A DNA stretch of 53,892 nt. Source: Alphaproteobacteria bacterium. GTDB taxonomy: Bacteria; Pseudomonadota; Alphaproteobacteria; Rs-D84. The position numbers were made by a program, and so were the translations under genes. The stretch is from the NCBI GenBank assembly GCA_017546265.1, contig JAFYXG010000020.1, positions 1 to 53,892 of the forward strand, in the 5' to 3' direction. Positions 18,454-27,453 of the stretch are shown one piece after another (the stretch's first letter is position 1; each line of letters begins with the position of its first letter). The notes beneath the pieces are model-generated. The model was given only the letters and a program-made list of their open reading frames with translations. It was not told the origin of the DNA and searched no databases.

Positions 18454-19445
18454 TATTTATTCCTTTTTTTAATCGCCAATTTCACCGCACGAACCGACAG
18501 TTTCAGTGCAAAATCACGCAATAATATCTCGGCAGGCATGCCGGTTGTACGCAACTGACGTTCCAATTCGTTTAACCGTACCAAGACCGCAGTTATTTCA
18601 GATTCTGGCCAAATACGAATGGCCATTTTAAATTTATCTTCGACTTTCCAAAACAATTTGGGAACCTGGCCGTTGACAACCGCATTCTGTAATTTCTTGA
18701 AATGCATCACCAACATGCGAACCAACATATTCGATTCTTTGTCATCATACAGCAAACGGTCCAATGCCATCATGGCCTGCTGAATATGACCCGCAGTCAA
18801 TGAATACAGAAAATCATCTATATCTGATGCACCCGTATCTGGTAAACACTTTTCCACATCGGATAATTCAACAATGTGCTTGTCAGCAACATATAACGCG
18901 ATTTTCGCCAAAAAACCACGCGTAATCCCACGATCCCCCCCAAGGTGTGTCGTCATATACGCCATGGCATCTGGAGTTATCTGCTGAATCCCCGCAGCCG
19001 CAGACAATTCACCACGAATTAAATTTGCCAATGTTTTGGCATCATCTGTATAACATGCCAAAGCCGCTAGATTCTCGGCCCCTTCGAACATAGAACGCAG
19101 ACCACCACCCGCACGCAAATCACCCGCCGCAACCACAACAGTCGCACACAATCCAGAATGTTCAACTATTTCGCCAATCGCCTTGGCCGAAGAATCGCCC
19201 GCATTGGATATTATGACCATTTTCTGGCCACCAAACATAGATGGGGTACAGGCTTCGGCAAAAAGAGCATCTTGCTTTTCACGCAGTTCATCACAATCCA
19301 GTGCAAACAGGTTATCTTTCTCGATCCCCAGTTTCTTTACCGCCAGATCACAATACTCGTCCACCTGACCCGCATCAGGCCCATATATCAACACTGCACG
19401 AATTTTTTCTATGCCTGCCTTAAAATCTGCGTCTTTCCATTTCAT
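18453..19445 (-). CDS. holA: DNA polymerase III subunit delta
   Basis: 330 residues. HolA is the clamp-loader delta subunit that opens the beta clamp. The family pattern is visible: RAVLIYGPDAGQVDEY at the start, the divergent AAA-like core (KMVIISNAGD), THLGGDRG near residue 168, and a helical C-terminal collar. It lies directly downstream of lptE, the conserved lptE-holA order, with a one-base stop/start overlap on each side. Confidence 0.9.
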   Translation of the reverse strand: MKWKDADFKAGIEKIRAVLIYGPDAGQVDEYCDLAVKKLGIEKDNLFALDCDELREKQDALFAEACTPSMFGGQKMVIISNAGDSSAKAIGEIVEHSGLCATVVVAAGDLRAGGGLRSMFEGAENLAALACYTDDAKTLANLIRGELSAAAGIQQITPDAMAYMTTHLGGDRGITRGFLAKIALYVADKHIVELSDVEKCLPDTGASDIDDFLYSLTAGHIQQAMMALDRLLYDDKESNMLVRMLVMHFKKLQNAVVNGQVPKLFWKVEDKFKMAIRIWPESEITAVLVRLNELERQLRTTGMPAEILLRDFALKLSVRAVKLAIKKRNK

Positions 19446-19933
19446 TATTTTTCAGAATCCATTTCGTTGGTATGCGAATGTTTGTATGTTTCTGCAATTA
19501 CACGGGTACCAATCTGTTCGGCCAATACACGTATCGTATTTTGAACCGCATTGTTATATGACGCATTCGATGCAACCAAATATCTCACAAATGTATAGGA
19601 CTCGGACGCACTGGCCGTGCCAGACGCAATTTCAGTACCATTGTATGATAATACATACGTGGCCGTCAGAATTATTTCCTGCCACGTGGCATCACCAGTT
19701 TGTTCCAAGGCCTTGTACTGGGTAATAGGATTTTGCAACGACACATCCAGTGTGTAAGAGGCAGTTGATTCATGCTGACCACCAAAATGTGCCCACAGTG
19801 CATTTCGCAAGTCTATGCCGTTAATACCACTGATAGGAGTGACGTAAATATCTGTGTCCTGGCCGGAAAACATGGGCTTGAAACCACATGCCGTTATACA
19901 CAACAATGTTAAACACAGTAAAAATTTTTTCAT
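19445..19933 (-). CDS. lptE: LPS-assembly lipoprotein LptE
   Basis: 162 residues from ATG 19933. A lipoprotein signal MKKFLLCLTLLCITAC with lipidated C16 is followed by GFKPMF, the typical LptE start in alphaproteobacteria. LptE plugs the LptD barrel and delivers LPS to the outer surface. Context with holA supports the call. The in-frame extension to 20206 lies antisense to the next gene and should be ignored. Confidence 0.88.
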   Translation of the reverse strand: MKKFLLCLTLLCITACGFKPMFSGQDTDIYVTPISGINGIDLRNALWAHFGGQHESTASYTLDVSLQNPITQYKALEQTGDATWQEIILTATYVLSYNGTEIASGTASASESYTFVRYLVASNASYNNAVQNTIRVLAEQIGTRVIAETYKHSHTNEMDSEK

Positions 19934-20002
19934 GGATATATCCGTTTTCCTGTTGCTTTTTTTTGTTATATTACCTAGACTTTTTATAAATCGCAAGGGG
20001 GA

Positions 20003-21250
20003 ATGATGAATATTTTTATCATGATTTTGGTCGCACTGTTTATGACAGGTTATTATTTGATGGACAGCCCCAGTCAATCCGTACAAAAACACAATACTCA
20101 GTATGCCATAACACAGGCAGATTTGCGGACAATTGCACAGTGTGCAACCGCAATGCATAATGCACAAATAAACGGTTTTGAATTCAATGATATTTGTGTT
20201 GAACAAAATAATATTCGCAGCGAATTTGTTTGTTTGGATAATAAATTAAAAATTACAAAGTGCGATGCAGGTCGAAACAGAAAACCTGCCTATAGTTATA
20301 TTGTTACCGCAACAGGAACACTGGATGAAAAAAATCATAATAACATGATGCAGGTACTGGAAACACACTTTGCAGATGCCGGTACGTTCGGAATGTTTAT
20401 GGATAATGCCGTTGTGGCCGGCGGAACATCAACTAAACGTAATGTACCCGCCGCAATCGTTGATGAAATGAAATTGGAAAATAACCAGTTGGTATATTTT
20501 ACTCAATATGAAATCCCAGATGCCGGAGAACAGGTGACTGTCACAATCCCAGCGGATGTTGTCTGCCCAGCAGGAACCGCAAAAACATATAAATTTGGAC
20601 GCTGGCAATGCGTGGCATATAACCCAAAAACAAATTGTGGCGGCGATATGGTTTGGGATTCAGACCTGTATGAGTGTGTGCCAGACGAATCCAGAAAACC
20701 ACTGTGCGGAACAAATCAGACCGCAATACTGGTGGACAGTGTGTGGGAGTGTGTTGAACCTTTCCCCGATAAACAATGCCCAACAAATATGGTGGCACGG
20801 TTGAACTATAACACACTGGAATGGGAATGTGTCATCGATCCAACAACGGATAAAACTATAAAAAAATGCAACAACGTGATTCGTGGGGCTGTATCAGGGA
20901 CACCGGGGGCAACACTGCGAATTCCCCAGTCGCCATGTACAGACTGTGAACGTATGGTTGTCGACCCTGAAACATGCAAGGCAACATGTCTGCCAGACCC
21001 GGCAAAAATAGATGATGCAAAATGCTATCCAGGTGCAACAGCAGAATGCAGCGGTCCAACACGTGCATTCTTTTTCGGATTTCCAAACGCAGAATATATA
21101 AAAAATGTAACTGCGGTCAGTGGATTGGATGTACCACTGGATGGGACACGGGCCCAAAACAGAAAGTTTAACTGTATGGACTGTGCCGCATCAGAACAGG
21201 TCATAGACACAGAAAAATCACGTCCACCATACGTTGTGGTGTGTAAATAA
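20003..21250 (+). CDS. Exported cysteine-repeat protein with a pilin-like N-terminus
   Basis: 415 residues, AAGGGGG ribosome site. A hydrophobic N-terminal segment (MNIFIMILVALFMTGYYLM) followed by a helical, moderately conserved domain resembles type IV pilin-like or PilV-like proteins, without a clear prepilin cleavage motif. Residues about 190-285 hold four imperfect units of 22-25 residues, each starting with Cys-(Pro/Gly) and ending (Trp/Tyr)-x-Cys-Val. A further cysteine-rich part follows (CTDCERM, CMDCAASEQ). The even cysteine spacing suggests disulfide-bonded modules outside the cytoplasm. No family was recognised with confidence. Confidence 0.55.
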   Translation: MMNIFIMILVALFMTGYYLMDSPSQSVQKHNTQYAITQADLRTIAQCATAMHNAQINGFEFNDICVEQNNIRSEFVCLDNKLKITKCDAGRNRKPAYSYIVTATGTLDEKNHNNMMQVLETHFADAGTFGMFMDNAVVAGGTSTKRNVPAAIVDEMKLENNQLVYFTQYEIPDAGEQVTVTIPADVVCPAGTAKTYKFGRWQCVAYNPKTNCGGDMVWDSDLYECVPDESRKPLCGTNQTAILVDSVWECVEPFPDKQCPTNMVARLNYNTLEWECVIDPTTDKTIKKCNNVIRGAVSGTPGATLRIPQSPCTDCERMVVDPETCKATCLPDPAKIDDAKCYPGATAECSGPTRAFFFGFPNAEYIKNVTAVSGLDVPLDGTRAQNRKFNCMDCAASEQVIDTEKSRPPYVVVCK

Positions 21251-21276
21251 AAATTCCCCGTTTTGGGGGGATTTTT
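21251..21276. terminator. Shared terminator after the cysteine-repeat gene
   Basis: Stem AAATTCCCC/GGGGGATTT with a T5 tract. The convergent gene's stop codon begins at its edge. Confidence 0.75.
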
Positions 21277-21838
21277 ATTTCCTGCGTAATTTTGCCATTT
21301 CATTACAAATACTTGCCAATTGTCCCGCCAGTTGGGCGTACTCTTCTTCGTATTTCAGAATGTCGTTGGCATACTGAACAGCAATTTCGGTGCCACGTTC
21401 GGATTCATCCATATTTTCACTGCACGAAAATACACGTTCCGACAGTTTATCCATACGGTCTTCTATCATCTGACGTGCGTGCCGCAGTTTTGTCATTTTT
21501 TGGGCAACAATAATTCTGTCATAGTTTTTATAAAACTGTTCAACACATTCCAATTGTTTCACGGCAGATTTGCCGCGGGCTATTTTGTTTGCAATGCCTG
21601 TGGCCTGGTCTTCGTAGTCGCACAAATCACGTTCTGCATCCAACACGGTTTCGCGGTCATGACGATTATTTGTGATATAGTACTGTAAACTAGATATCTG
21701 CCGATATATGACCGACTGTTCATGCTGGGCTACATTAGCCATCTCGACACAACTGTGCAAATCCGCCGCCGATTTGTCCATAATCGGTTTTAATGTCTGA
21801 TATACATAACACAACGTCTGTTTATTCTGAACCACCAT
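21275..21838 (-). CDS. Coiled-coil protein of unknown function
   Basis: 187 residues from ATG 21838, chosen because AGAGG lies 5 bp upstream; a GTG at 21844 is in frame. The whole protein is predicted helical with long heptad stretches (for example IEDRMDKLSERVF and ILKYEEEYAQLAGQL) and no signal peptide or membrane segment. Four to five cysteines are scattered. No family recognised; single-gene unit. Confidence 0.6.
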   Translation of the reverse strand: MVVQNKQTLCYVYQTLKPIMDKSAADLHSCVEMANVAQHEQSVIYRQISSLQYYITNNRHDRETVLDAERDLCDYEDQATGIANKIARGKSAVKQLECVEQFYKNYDRIIVAQKMTKLRHARQMIEDRMDKLSERVFSCSENMDESERGTEIAVQYANDILKYEEEYAQLAGQLASICNEMAKLRRK

Positions 21839-21902
21839 TTGCACCTCTGTTACCCACTATATTTTATATAGGACAAATCCGCACAATTGTCAACCCTTTG
21901 TG

Positions 21903-21929
21903 TAAAAAAGTGGGGAACATATGCCCCAC
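21903..21929 (-). terminator. Intrinsic terminator of the acyl-CoA ligase gene
   Basis: On the minus strand GTGGGG/CCCCAC with an 8-nt loop is followed by T6. Confidence 0.85.
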
Positions 21930-21956
21930 CCTGTAAAATTACACCGCCACAGTGAA

Positions 21957-23540
21957 CTAGGCACGGGTAAACGCACCTCCATCCAACATGTCACGAACAG
22001 CAAAGTGTTTCACCTTTTTCGCTGATGTTGATGGTAATTCTTCTTCGGTAATAGCAAAGTGTTTTACCCATTTATACTGGGCAATTTGCATATTAGATTT
22101 CTTTAATAAGAAGGCAACGCGTTCAATCGTTGTGCCAGGTTTAACCTGGAATACGGCAAACGGTACAACCTTATCCTTAATCACATATTCAAAGACCGCA
22201 GCATTTAAGATTTCTTCGTTCTGCATGTACAAATCTTCCAGTTCATCAGGATAAACATTTTTACCACTGTCCAAAACGATTACCTGTTTCTGGCGTCCTT
22301 TGACCGTCAGACGACCGTATTTATCCAGACAGCCAATATCACCCGTTTTGAACCAACCGTTTTCAAAGGCATCGCTATTGGCCGCATCATTTTCCAAATA
22401 TCCTGGCATTACCATATTGCCACGAATCCAAATTTCTCCTACACCATTTTTATCAGGATTGTGAATCTGCAATTCATTACCACGCAGCGGCCCCGCATAG
22501 TACATAGAACCATTTGCACGGCGGAATGCAAAGTTAAAGTTTGCTGGCCCCGTTGTTTCCGTCAAGCCATAACAATCACCAACCACAAAGCCCATGCTTT
22601 CATAGAATTTGCGAATAGATGGCTTTAACGTTGCACCCGCAGAAACCAATACTTTTGTATTACCACCAAATGCATCGTGTACAGGCTTGGTCACCTTGTC
22701 CACCAATTTCCCCAAACCAATCGCACGCAAGACTTTACGCATAGATACGATTACACGCATCAGTGTCCAAACATGCTTTTCACGGGCACTGTCAACTATC
22801 TTTTTATAGAAAACCTCCCATATACGGGGGACAGCAGGAATAACCTCGGGCCGGTATTGTTTGAAGTCTTTGATAAATTCCTGGGGCTTTAATACAGGCT
22901 GTAGCAGCAATTTACCCTGAAGTGCAACCGGTACGATTATGTTTATCACAACACCATATATATGGTACAACGGTAAAAAACCATAAAATGTATAGCCAGG
23001 AAAAATTACATCTGTGTAAAATTGGGCCCCATCCGCCAATGATAACAAATTGTTATGCGTCAAACCAACCACCTTGGGATTGCCAGTCGAACCAGATGTA
23101 AATGACAACTGAGCAATGTCTTCGCGATCCGTTTCCGCCATGACAAAGTCGTTTTCATCTGTGTCGTCAATGTTTTCAATGTCAAACATTTCACATGGTG
23201 CATTTTCTATGAACATAGATGTCTGGGCCAGTGCCAGTTTGCAATCCGTACGAGTCATCATGTTGATGTGTTCGTTGGTGTTTAACCCAGTATCCAACAT
23301 CAACGCACGGGCACCAATAGATGTAATCGCAAAGTACGAACGCACAAAATCTGGTGTGTTGCCCGATAATATCGCAACAGTGTCCCCCTTTTTAATACCA
23401 AAGCGTTGTGCCAATAATACTGCACGCTGCTTTACCCGTTTTAACAAATCTGCATAGGTTTCGTTCTGACGCACAAAGAAAATACTGTCTTTGTTGCGTG
23501 AACATACGTCCTGCAGCATTTCGTAAATATTCTTAATCAT
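21957..23540 (-). CDS. AMP-forming acyl-CoA synthetase (long-chain fatty acid-CoA ligase-like)
   Basis: 527 residues of the ANL superfamily. The P-loop A3 is QLSFTSGSTGNPKVV (about 144-158), A5 is YGLTETTGP, and A7/A8 is WFKTGDIGCLDKYGRLTVKGRQK. The A10 lysine lies in SAKKVKHFAV. These motifs give ATP-dependent adenylation then thioesterification of a carboxylic acid. The length and the WxVxYKK-like helix region favour a FadD-type fatty-acid substrate. Start 23540 has AGGG upstream. A lone gene, so the pathway is not shown by context. Confidence 0.8.
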   Translation of the reverse strand: MIKNIYEMLQDVCSRNKDSIFFVRQNETYADLLKRVKQRAVLLAQRFGIKKGDTVAILSGNTPDFVRSYFAITSIGARALMLDTGLNTNEHINMMTRTDCKLALAQTSMFIENAPCEMFDIENIDDTDENDFVMAETDREDIAQLSFTSGSTGNPKVVGLTHNNLLSLADGAQFYTDVIFPGYTFYGFLPLYHIYGVVINIIVPVALQGKLLLQPVLKPQEFIKDFKQYRPEVIPAVPRIWEVFYKKIVDSAREKHVWTLMRVIVSMRKVLRAIGLGKLVDKVTKPVHDAFGGNTKVLVSAGATLKPSIRKFYESMGFVVGDCYGLTETTGPANFNFAFRRANGSMYYAGPLRGNELQIHNPDKNGVGEIWIRGNMVMPGYLENDAANSDAFENGWFKTGDIGCLDKYGRLTVKGRQKQVIVLDSGKNVYPDELEDLYMQNEEILNAAVFEYVIKDKVVPFAVFQVKPGTTIERVAFLLKKSNMQIAQYKWVKHFAITEEELPSTSAKKVKHFAVRDMLDGGAFTRA

Positions 23541-23885
23541 TATAATAACCCTGTTATTTTTTATTATCTGTGTCGGTATCACCATAACGCCGACAAGGGT
23601 AATATACCCATTTTGTCCAGGAAAAACAACCTAATAATGCACAGCAACATTTCCAGGAACCGAATCCAATAAATACAAGATATAGTAAAAAACTGTTTTC
23701 TTTACCCCCATATTTTGTATTTTTGCGAATCTGCCGAATCGCAAAAAGCCATAAAAAATGACTTTTCTTGACACAAAAGGAATATTGGTATCAAGACACC
23801 GATTCTGTTTTTCGCCTGAGATATGCAGAAAATCCCCTTTTTCAAAAGTAAAGCGAAAAATAATTTTTTTTTTACTTTTTCATGG
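23541..23885. other. Intergenic region between acyl-CoA ligase and nrdD
   Basis: No gene seen. It holds an inverted repeat TGTCGG/CCGACA (23571-23595), a TTGACA (23768-23773) without a good -10 partner, and AT-rich sequence. Confidence 0.5.
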
Positions 23886-23914
23886 TTGATAGTATTTTTA
23901 CAAAACTATATATT
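23886..23914 (+). promoter_or_regulatory. Promoter of the nrdD operon
   Basis: TTGATA (23886-23891), exactly 17 bp, then TATATT (23909-23914). The -10 element is embedded in the first candidate NrdR box. Confidence 0.65.
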
Positions 23915-23951
23915 GTTAGTAAACAAATAGAATAACCACTAGATGTTGTGT
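23903..23951 (+). promoter_or_regulatory. Two candidate NrdR boxes controlling nrdD
   Basis: AAACTATATATTGTTA (23903-23918) and CCACTAGATGTTGTGT (23936-23951) each match about 13 of 16 positions of the ACACWATATATWGTGT-like NrdR consensus. They are 33 bp apart centre to centre, about three helical turns, the usual NrdR arrangement. The first box overlaps the -10 element, as expected for repression. Confidence 0.6.
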
Positions 23952-23975
23952 TTTTACAAGATTGGAGTAAGAAAA

Positions 23976-26012
23976 ATGTCAGAAACACAAAATGAAATTA
24001 AAATTCAAATCACACCAACACTGACCACACACTTGGTCGCGGTACAGAAACGTAGCGGGGAAACCGTTCCATTCGATGTGAAAAAAATCTATGAAGCAAT
24101 TAAAAAAGCGGTCGCAGTCACAACCGAAATTTCTGATGTAGAAGTTGTGAAAATTACACAGGATGTACTGAAAAGACTGGATGAAAAGTTCGCAAACAAA
24201 ACACCAACTGTCGAAGCAATCCAGGATAATGTTATCCAAACACTGATGGATAACAAGGCATACAAAACGGCCGAAGCCTATATTATATATCGTCAGAAAC
24301 GCACGGAAATTCGCGAATCTATGGTAGATGCGGTCGAAGTTATCGAAGGATATGTTGGTGGCTCAAACTGGCGTATCAAGGAAAATGCAAATGTGGGCTA
24401 TTCCATCGGTGGCCTGATTTTGCGTACCAGCGAACGCGTTACCGCGGAATATTGGTTGAACCTGTATCCGCGGGCCGTTGCTGAGGCACATAAAATGGCC
24501 GCAATTCATGTTCATGATTTAGGTTGGCTGACTGGATATTGTGCTGGATGGTCGCTGCGTGAATTATTATACGAAGGATTTAACGGGGTCGAAGGATATT
24601 TGCAGTGCGAACCAGCACGTCATATGGCGACCGCTATTTCTCATATGGTTAATTTCTTGGGGACGTTGCAGAATGAATTCGCAGGTGCACAGGCCTTCTC
24701 GTCCGTGGATACATATTTGGCACCATATGTCAGAATCGATAACCTGACATATGCAGATGTCAAAAACGCAATGCAGACGTTGATATTTAATTGTGCTGTG
24801 CCATGTCGCTGGGGAACACAAACACCATTTATAAACTTTACATTTGACTGGACATGCCCAGAAGACTTAAAACCACAACACCCCTTTATCGGCAAAGAAC
24901 AAGTTGACTTTACATACGGCGATTTGCAAGCCGAAATGGACATGATTAACAAGGCTTTCCTGGAAGTCATGACCGAAGGCGATGCTTTGGGACGCCCTTT
25001 TACTTTCCCAATCCCAACATACAATATTACACCCGATTTCCCATGGGAACATCCAAATGTAAAACCTTTGTTTGATTTGGCGGCAAAATACGGTATTCCA
25101 AATTTCCAGAATTTCTTGAATTCTGACCTGAACCCAACAGATGTACGTTCTATGTGCTGTCGTTTGCGGTTGGATGTTCGCGAATTGCTGAAACGTGGTG
25201 GCGGTCTGTTTGGCTCAGCTGAAAAGACAGGTTCAATCGGTGTTATCACAATTAACTTGGCACGGTTGGGATATATTCACCGCGGAAACCGCGAGGGTCT
25301 GTTCACTGAACTGAAACGGTTGCTGGATTTGGGACGCGATGCGTTGGAAATCAAGCGTGAAATTATCACAAAAAATATGGAACGCGGACTGTATCCATTT
25401 ACACGTAGATACCTGGGGGATTGGAGTCATCACTTTTCAACCATCGGTGTAAACGGTGCAAATGAAATGGTTCGTAACTTTACAGGCGACCGCGAAAATA
25501 TCGCAACACCTTTGGGTAAGAAATTGGTGCTGGATGTGATGGACTTTATCCGCGAAAACCTGGCAACGTTCCAGGAACAAACCGGAAACCTGTATAATCT
25601 GGAGGCAACACCAGCCGAGGGATGCTCGTACCGATTTGCAAAAACTGATACGAAAAATTTCCCAGACATCATTACAGCGGGAACCAAGGATGCACCATAC
25701 TATACAAATTCAACACAGTTGCCTGTGAACTTTACAGACGACCCATTTGTGGCACTGGAACACCAGGAAGAATTACAACGCAAATATACGGGCGGTACGA
25801 TGTTGCACCTGTATATGGGTGAACCAGTATCCAGTGGTGATGCAGCACAGAAAATCGTGCGGACCATCTTTGAAAATTACAAGGTGCCATACATGACACT
25901 GACACCAACTTTTTCAATCTGTCCAAAGCATGGCTATCTGCCGGGAAGACATGAATTCTGTCCAAAGTGCGATGCGGAAAACGCAGCAAACCAGGACGTG
26001 AACGAACAATAA
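23976..26012 (+). CDS. nrdD: Anaerobic (class III) ribonucleoside-triphosphate reductase, main chain without the glycyl-radical segment
   Basis: 678 residues from ATG 23976 (GGAG site; extension to 23943 unlikely). An N-terminal ATP-cone (VQKRSGETVPFDVKKIYEA) is the allosteric site. The core carries VHDLGWLTGYCAGWSL and VRSMCCRL with likely catalytic cysteines. The C-terminus is the zinc-binding CPKHGYLPGRHEFCPKC (C649, C662, C665). The class III enzyme reduces NTPs to dNTPs without oxygen. The chain stops soon after the zinc motif and lacks the usual (S/T)RxxGYxRP glycyl-radical motif, which lies in the next gene. Confidence 0.92.
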   Translation: MSETQNEIKIQITPTLTTHLVAVQKRSGETVPFDVKKIYEAIKKAVAVTTEISDVEVVKITQDVLKRLDEKFANKTPTVEAIQDNVIQTLMDNKAYKTAEAYIIYRQKRTEIRESMVDAVEVIEGYVGGSNWRIKENANVGYSIGGLILRTSERVTAEYWLNLYPRAVAEAHKMAAIHVHDLGWLTGYCAGWSLRELLYEGFNGVEGYLQCEPARHMATAISHMVNFLGTLQNEFAGAQAFSSVDTYLAPYVRIDNLTYADVKNAMQTLIFNCAVPCRWGTQTPFINFTFDWTCPEDLKPQHPFIGKEQVDFTYGDLQAEMDMINKAFLEVMTEGDALGRPFTFPIPTYNITPDFPWEHPNVKPLFDLAAKYGIPNFQNFLNSDLNPTDVRSMCCRLRLDVRELLKRGGGLFGSAEKTGSIGVITINLARLGYIHRGNREGLFTELKRLLDLGRDALEIKREIITKNMERGLYPFTRRYLGDWSHHFSTIGVNGANEMVRNFTGDRENIATPLGKKLVLDVMDFIRENLATFQEQTGNLYNLEATPAEGCSYRFAKTDTKNFPDIITAGTKDAPYYTNSTQLPVNFTDDPFVALEHQEELQRKYTGGTMLHLYMGEPVSSGDAAQKIVRTIFENYKVPYMTLTPTFSICPKHGYLPGRHEFCPKCDAENAANQDVNEQ

Positions 26013-26048
26013 AAAATTCACAATAAAATATAAGGGAAGGAGAAAGAT

Positions 26049-26231
26049 ATGACAACAAACTGCAACAGAACACCTTGCGAAATTTTTTCACGCTCGATGG
26101 GATTTATTCGCCCAGTTAAAAATTTCAATATCGGTAAATATTCTGAATTCAGTGAACGAAAAACTTTTACCGAGGCAAATTGTCTGTCCGCAGGGGCTCG
26201 TCATTGTGATTTGTTGAAACGTGCGGCATAA
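26049..26231 (+). CDS. Separate glycyl-radical segment of class III ribonucleotide reductase
   Basis: A 60-residue protein with its own strong ribosome site (GGAAGGAGA). Residues 14-41, SRSMGFIRPVKNFNIGK then SEFSERKTF, match the C-terminal glycyl-radical region of NrdD enzymes (SRVxGYYRPV..WNxGKxxEFxERK). Gly18 is the candidate radical site. Three cysteines are present. It lies between nrdD (36 bp upstream) and nrdG (5 bp downstream). The separate ribosome site and intervening sequence argue against a simple frameshift. It probably docks on NrdD in trans, as GrcA (YfiD) does for pyruvate formate-lyase. Confidence 0.8.
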   Translation: MTTNCNRTPCEIFSRSMGFIRPVKNFNIGKYSEFSERKTFTEANCLSAGARHCDLLKRAA

Positions 26232-26236
26232 ATACT

Positions 26237-26938
26237 ATGCGTGAAATACAAATTGGGGGATTGGTTCCATTTACCACAATTGACTTTCCAGGAAAATTGG
26301 CATGCGTGCTGTTCTTGGTCGGATGTCCGTTGCGGTGTGCGTACTGTTCCAACCCCCATTTATTATCGCCAGGGGACGGTGAATATGACCCAGAACTGGT
26401 GCTGCAGTGGATGGAAAAACGTGTAAACCGGCTGGAAGCGGTGGTGTTTTCAGGGGGAGAAGCACTGATGCAGGGCGATGCGGTTATCGAATATATGAAA
26501 CGTGTTCGTGCATTGGGATTCAAAATCGGCCTGCATACGAATGGATTCTATCCAGATACGCTGGCACGGGCGGCAGAATATATTGACTGGATTGGCCTGG
26601 ATTTCAAGGCAACACAAGAAAAATATCCCGATTTAACCGGACAAAACATTGCGTATAACAACATGATTCGCAGCTTAGATATATGGCAACAAACGGGCAA
26701 GGATTTCGAAGTCAGAATCACATGCGACCCAAGATTTGTTAGTAAAGATGACCTGGGGGCGATTGCGGATTTGTTGGCGGGGCGTGGGGTGAAAAAAATA
26801 GCGGTTCAAAAATATACCCCACATCACGAAGACGATAACAACAAAACAAATGCCGCAGAACGCAATCAGTTCTTTGATGATGCGGCATTGCGAGAACGGA
26901 TTGACGGCATGTTTTCATCGGTCATTTGGCGTGAATAA
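26237..26938 (+). CDS. nrdG: Anaerobic ribonucleotide reductase activating enzyme (radical SAM, NrdG2-like)
   Basis: 233 residues. The radical-SAM motif CPLRCAYC (C30, C34, C37) binds the [4Fe-4S] cluster that cleaves SAM, followed by FSGGEAL (GGE motif) and GLHTNGF. It abstracts hydrogen from the glycine of its partner; here the target would be the small upstream protein. Length and the GGLVPFTTIDFPGK start fit the longer NrdG2 subfamily rather than the 154-residue E. coli type. Last gene of the nrd operon. Confidence 0.9.
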   Translation: MREIQIGGLVPFTTIDFPGKLACVLFLVGCPLRCAYCSNPHLLSPGDGEYDPELVLQWMEKRVNRLEAVVFSGGEALMQGDAVIEYMKRVRALGFKIGLHTNGFYPDTLARAAEYIDWIGLDFKATQEKYPDLTGQNIAYNNMIRSLDIWQQTGKDFEVRITCDPRFVSKDDLGAIADLLAGRGVKKIAVQKYTPHHEDDNNKTNAAERNQFFDDAALRERIDGMFSSVIWRE

Positions 26939-26966
26939 CCCCATGATTTTTCATGGGGATTTTTTT
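26939..26966 (+). terminator. Intrinsic terminator of the nrd operon
   Basis: Perfect stem CCCCATGA/TCATGGGG followed by a T7 tract. Confidence 0.85.
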
Positions 26967-27043
26967 GTCGCAACCGCTTGAAATTCGTGAATAAAATCAC
27001 CATATAATGTGGGACAATAATAATTAAACCATGGGAATTAATA

Positions 27044-27433
27044 ATGCAGGATTTAGACGCACAATTATTTGCAGCAATCGCAAACAGCGATTTAGACATT
27101 GTTAAACGGTGTATCGCCAATGGGGCGAATGTTAACGCACGGACAAATCTGTTCATGACACCATTGCATGCTGCGGCATGTAATGGATATGTCGATATTG
27201 CAAAGACACTGATTGAAAATGGAGCGGACGTTAACGCACAGGATAATCTTGGTCATACACCACTGCATAGTGCCGCAGCAAACGAAGAAGACGAAATTGT
27301 AAAAGTACTGATTGAACATGGGGCAGATGTGATGGCAAAAAACAAGTACGGGCAAACACCACTGCAATATGCGACAGATAACGAAAATGCCACAATCAGA
27401 AAATTACTGACCGAACATGGGGCGACAGAATAA
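27044..27433 (+). CDS. Ankyrin-repeat protein, first gene of an Ank-WYL-Ank unit
   Basis: 129 residues, about three and a half ankyrin repeats with the canonical GANVNARTN...[10 protein letters not shown] and [19 protein letters not shown]. No signal peptide, so probably cytoplasmic. Ankyrin repeats mediate protein-protein contact and the partner is unknown. A promoter (TTGAAA, TATAAT about 40 bp before the start) opens a unit that continues into the WYL gene after 20 bp. Confidence 0.85.
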   Translation: MQDLDAQLFAAIANSDLDIVKRCIANGANVNARTNLFMTPLHAAACNGYVDIAKTLIENGADVNAQDNLGHTPLHSAAANEEDEIVKVLIEHGADVMAKNKYGQTPLQYATDNENATIRKLLTEHGATE

Positions 27434-27453
27434 CGCACACAAAGGTGATAAAT

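Noticed and set aside
26012..26049. nrdD split caused by a simple frameshift
   Set aside because: There is a stop codon, 36 bp of non-coding sequence with a strong ribosome site, and a proper ATG. A single indel would not explain this.
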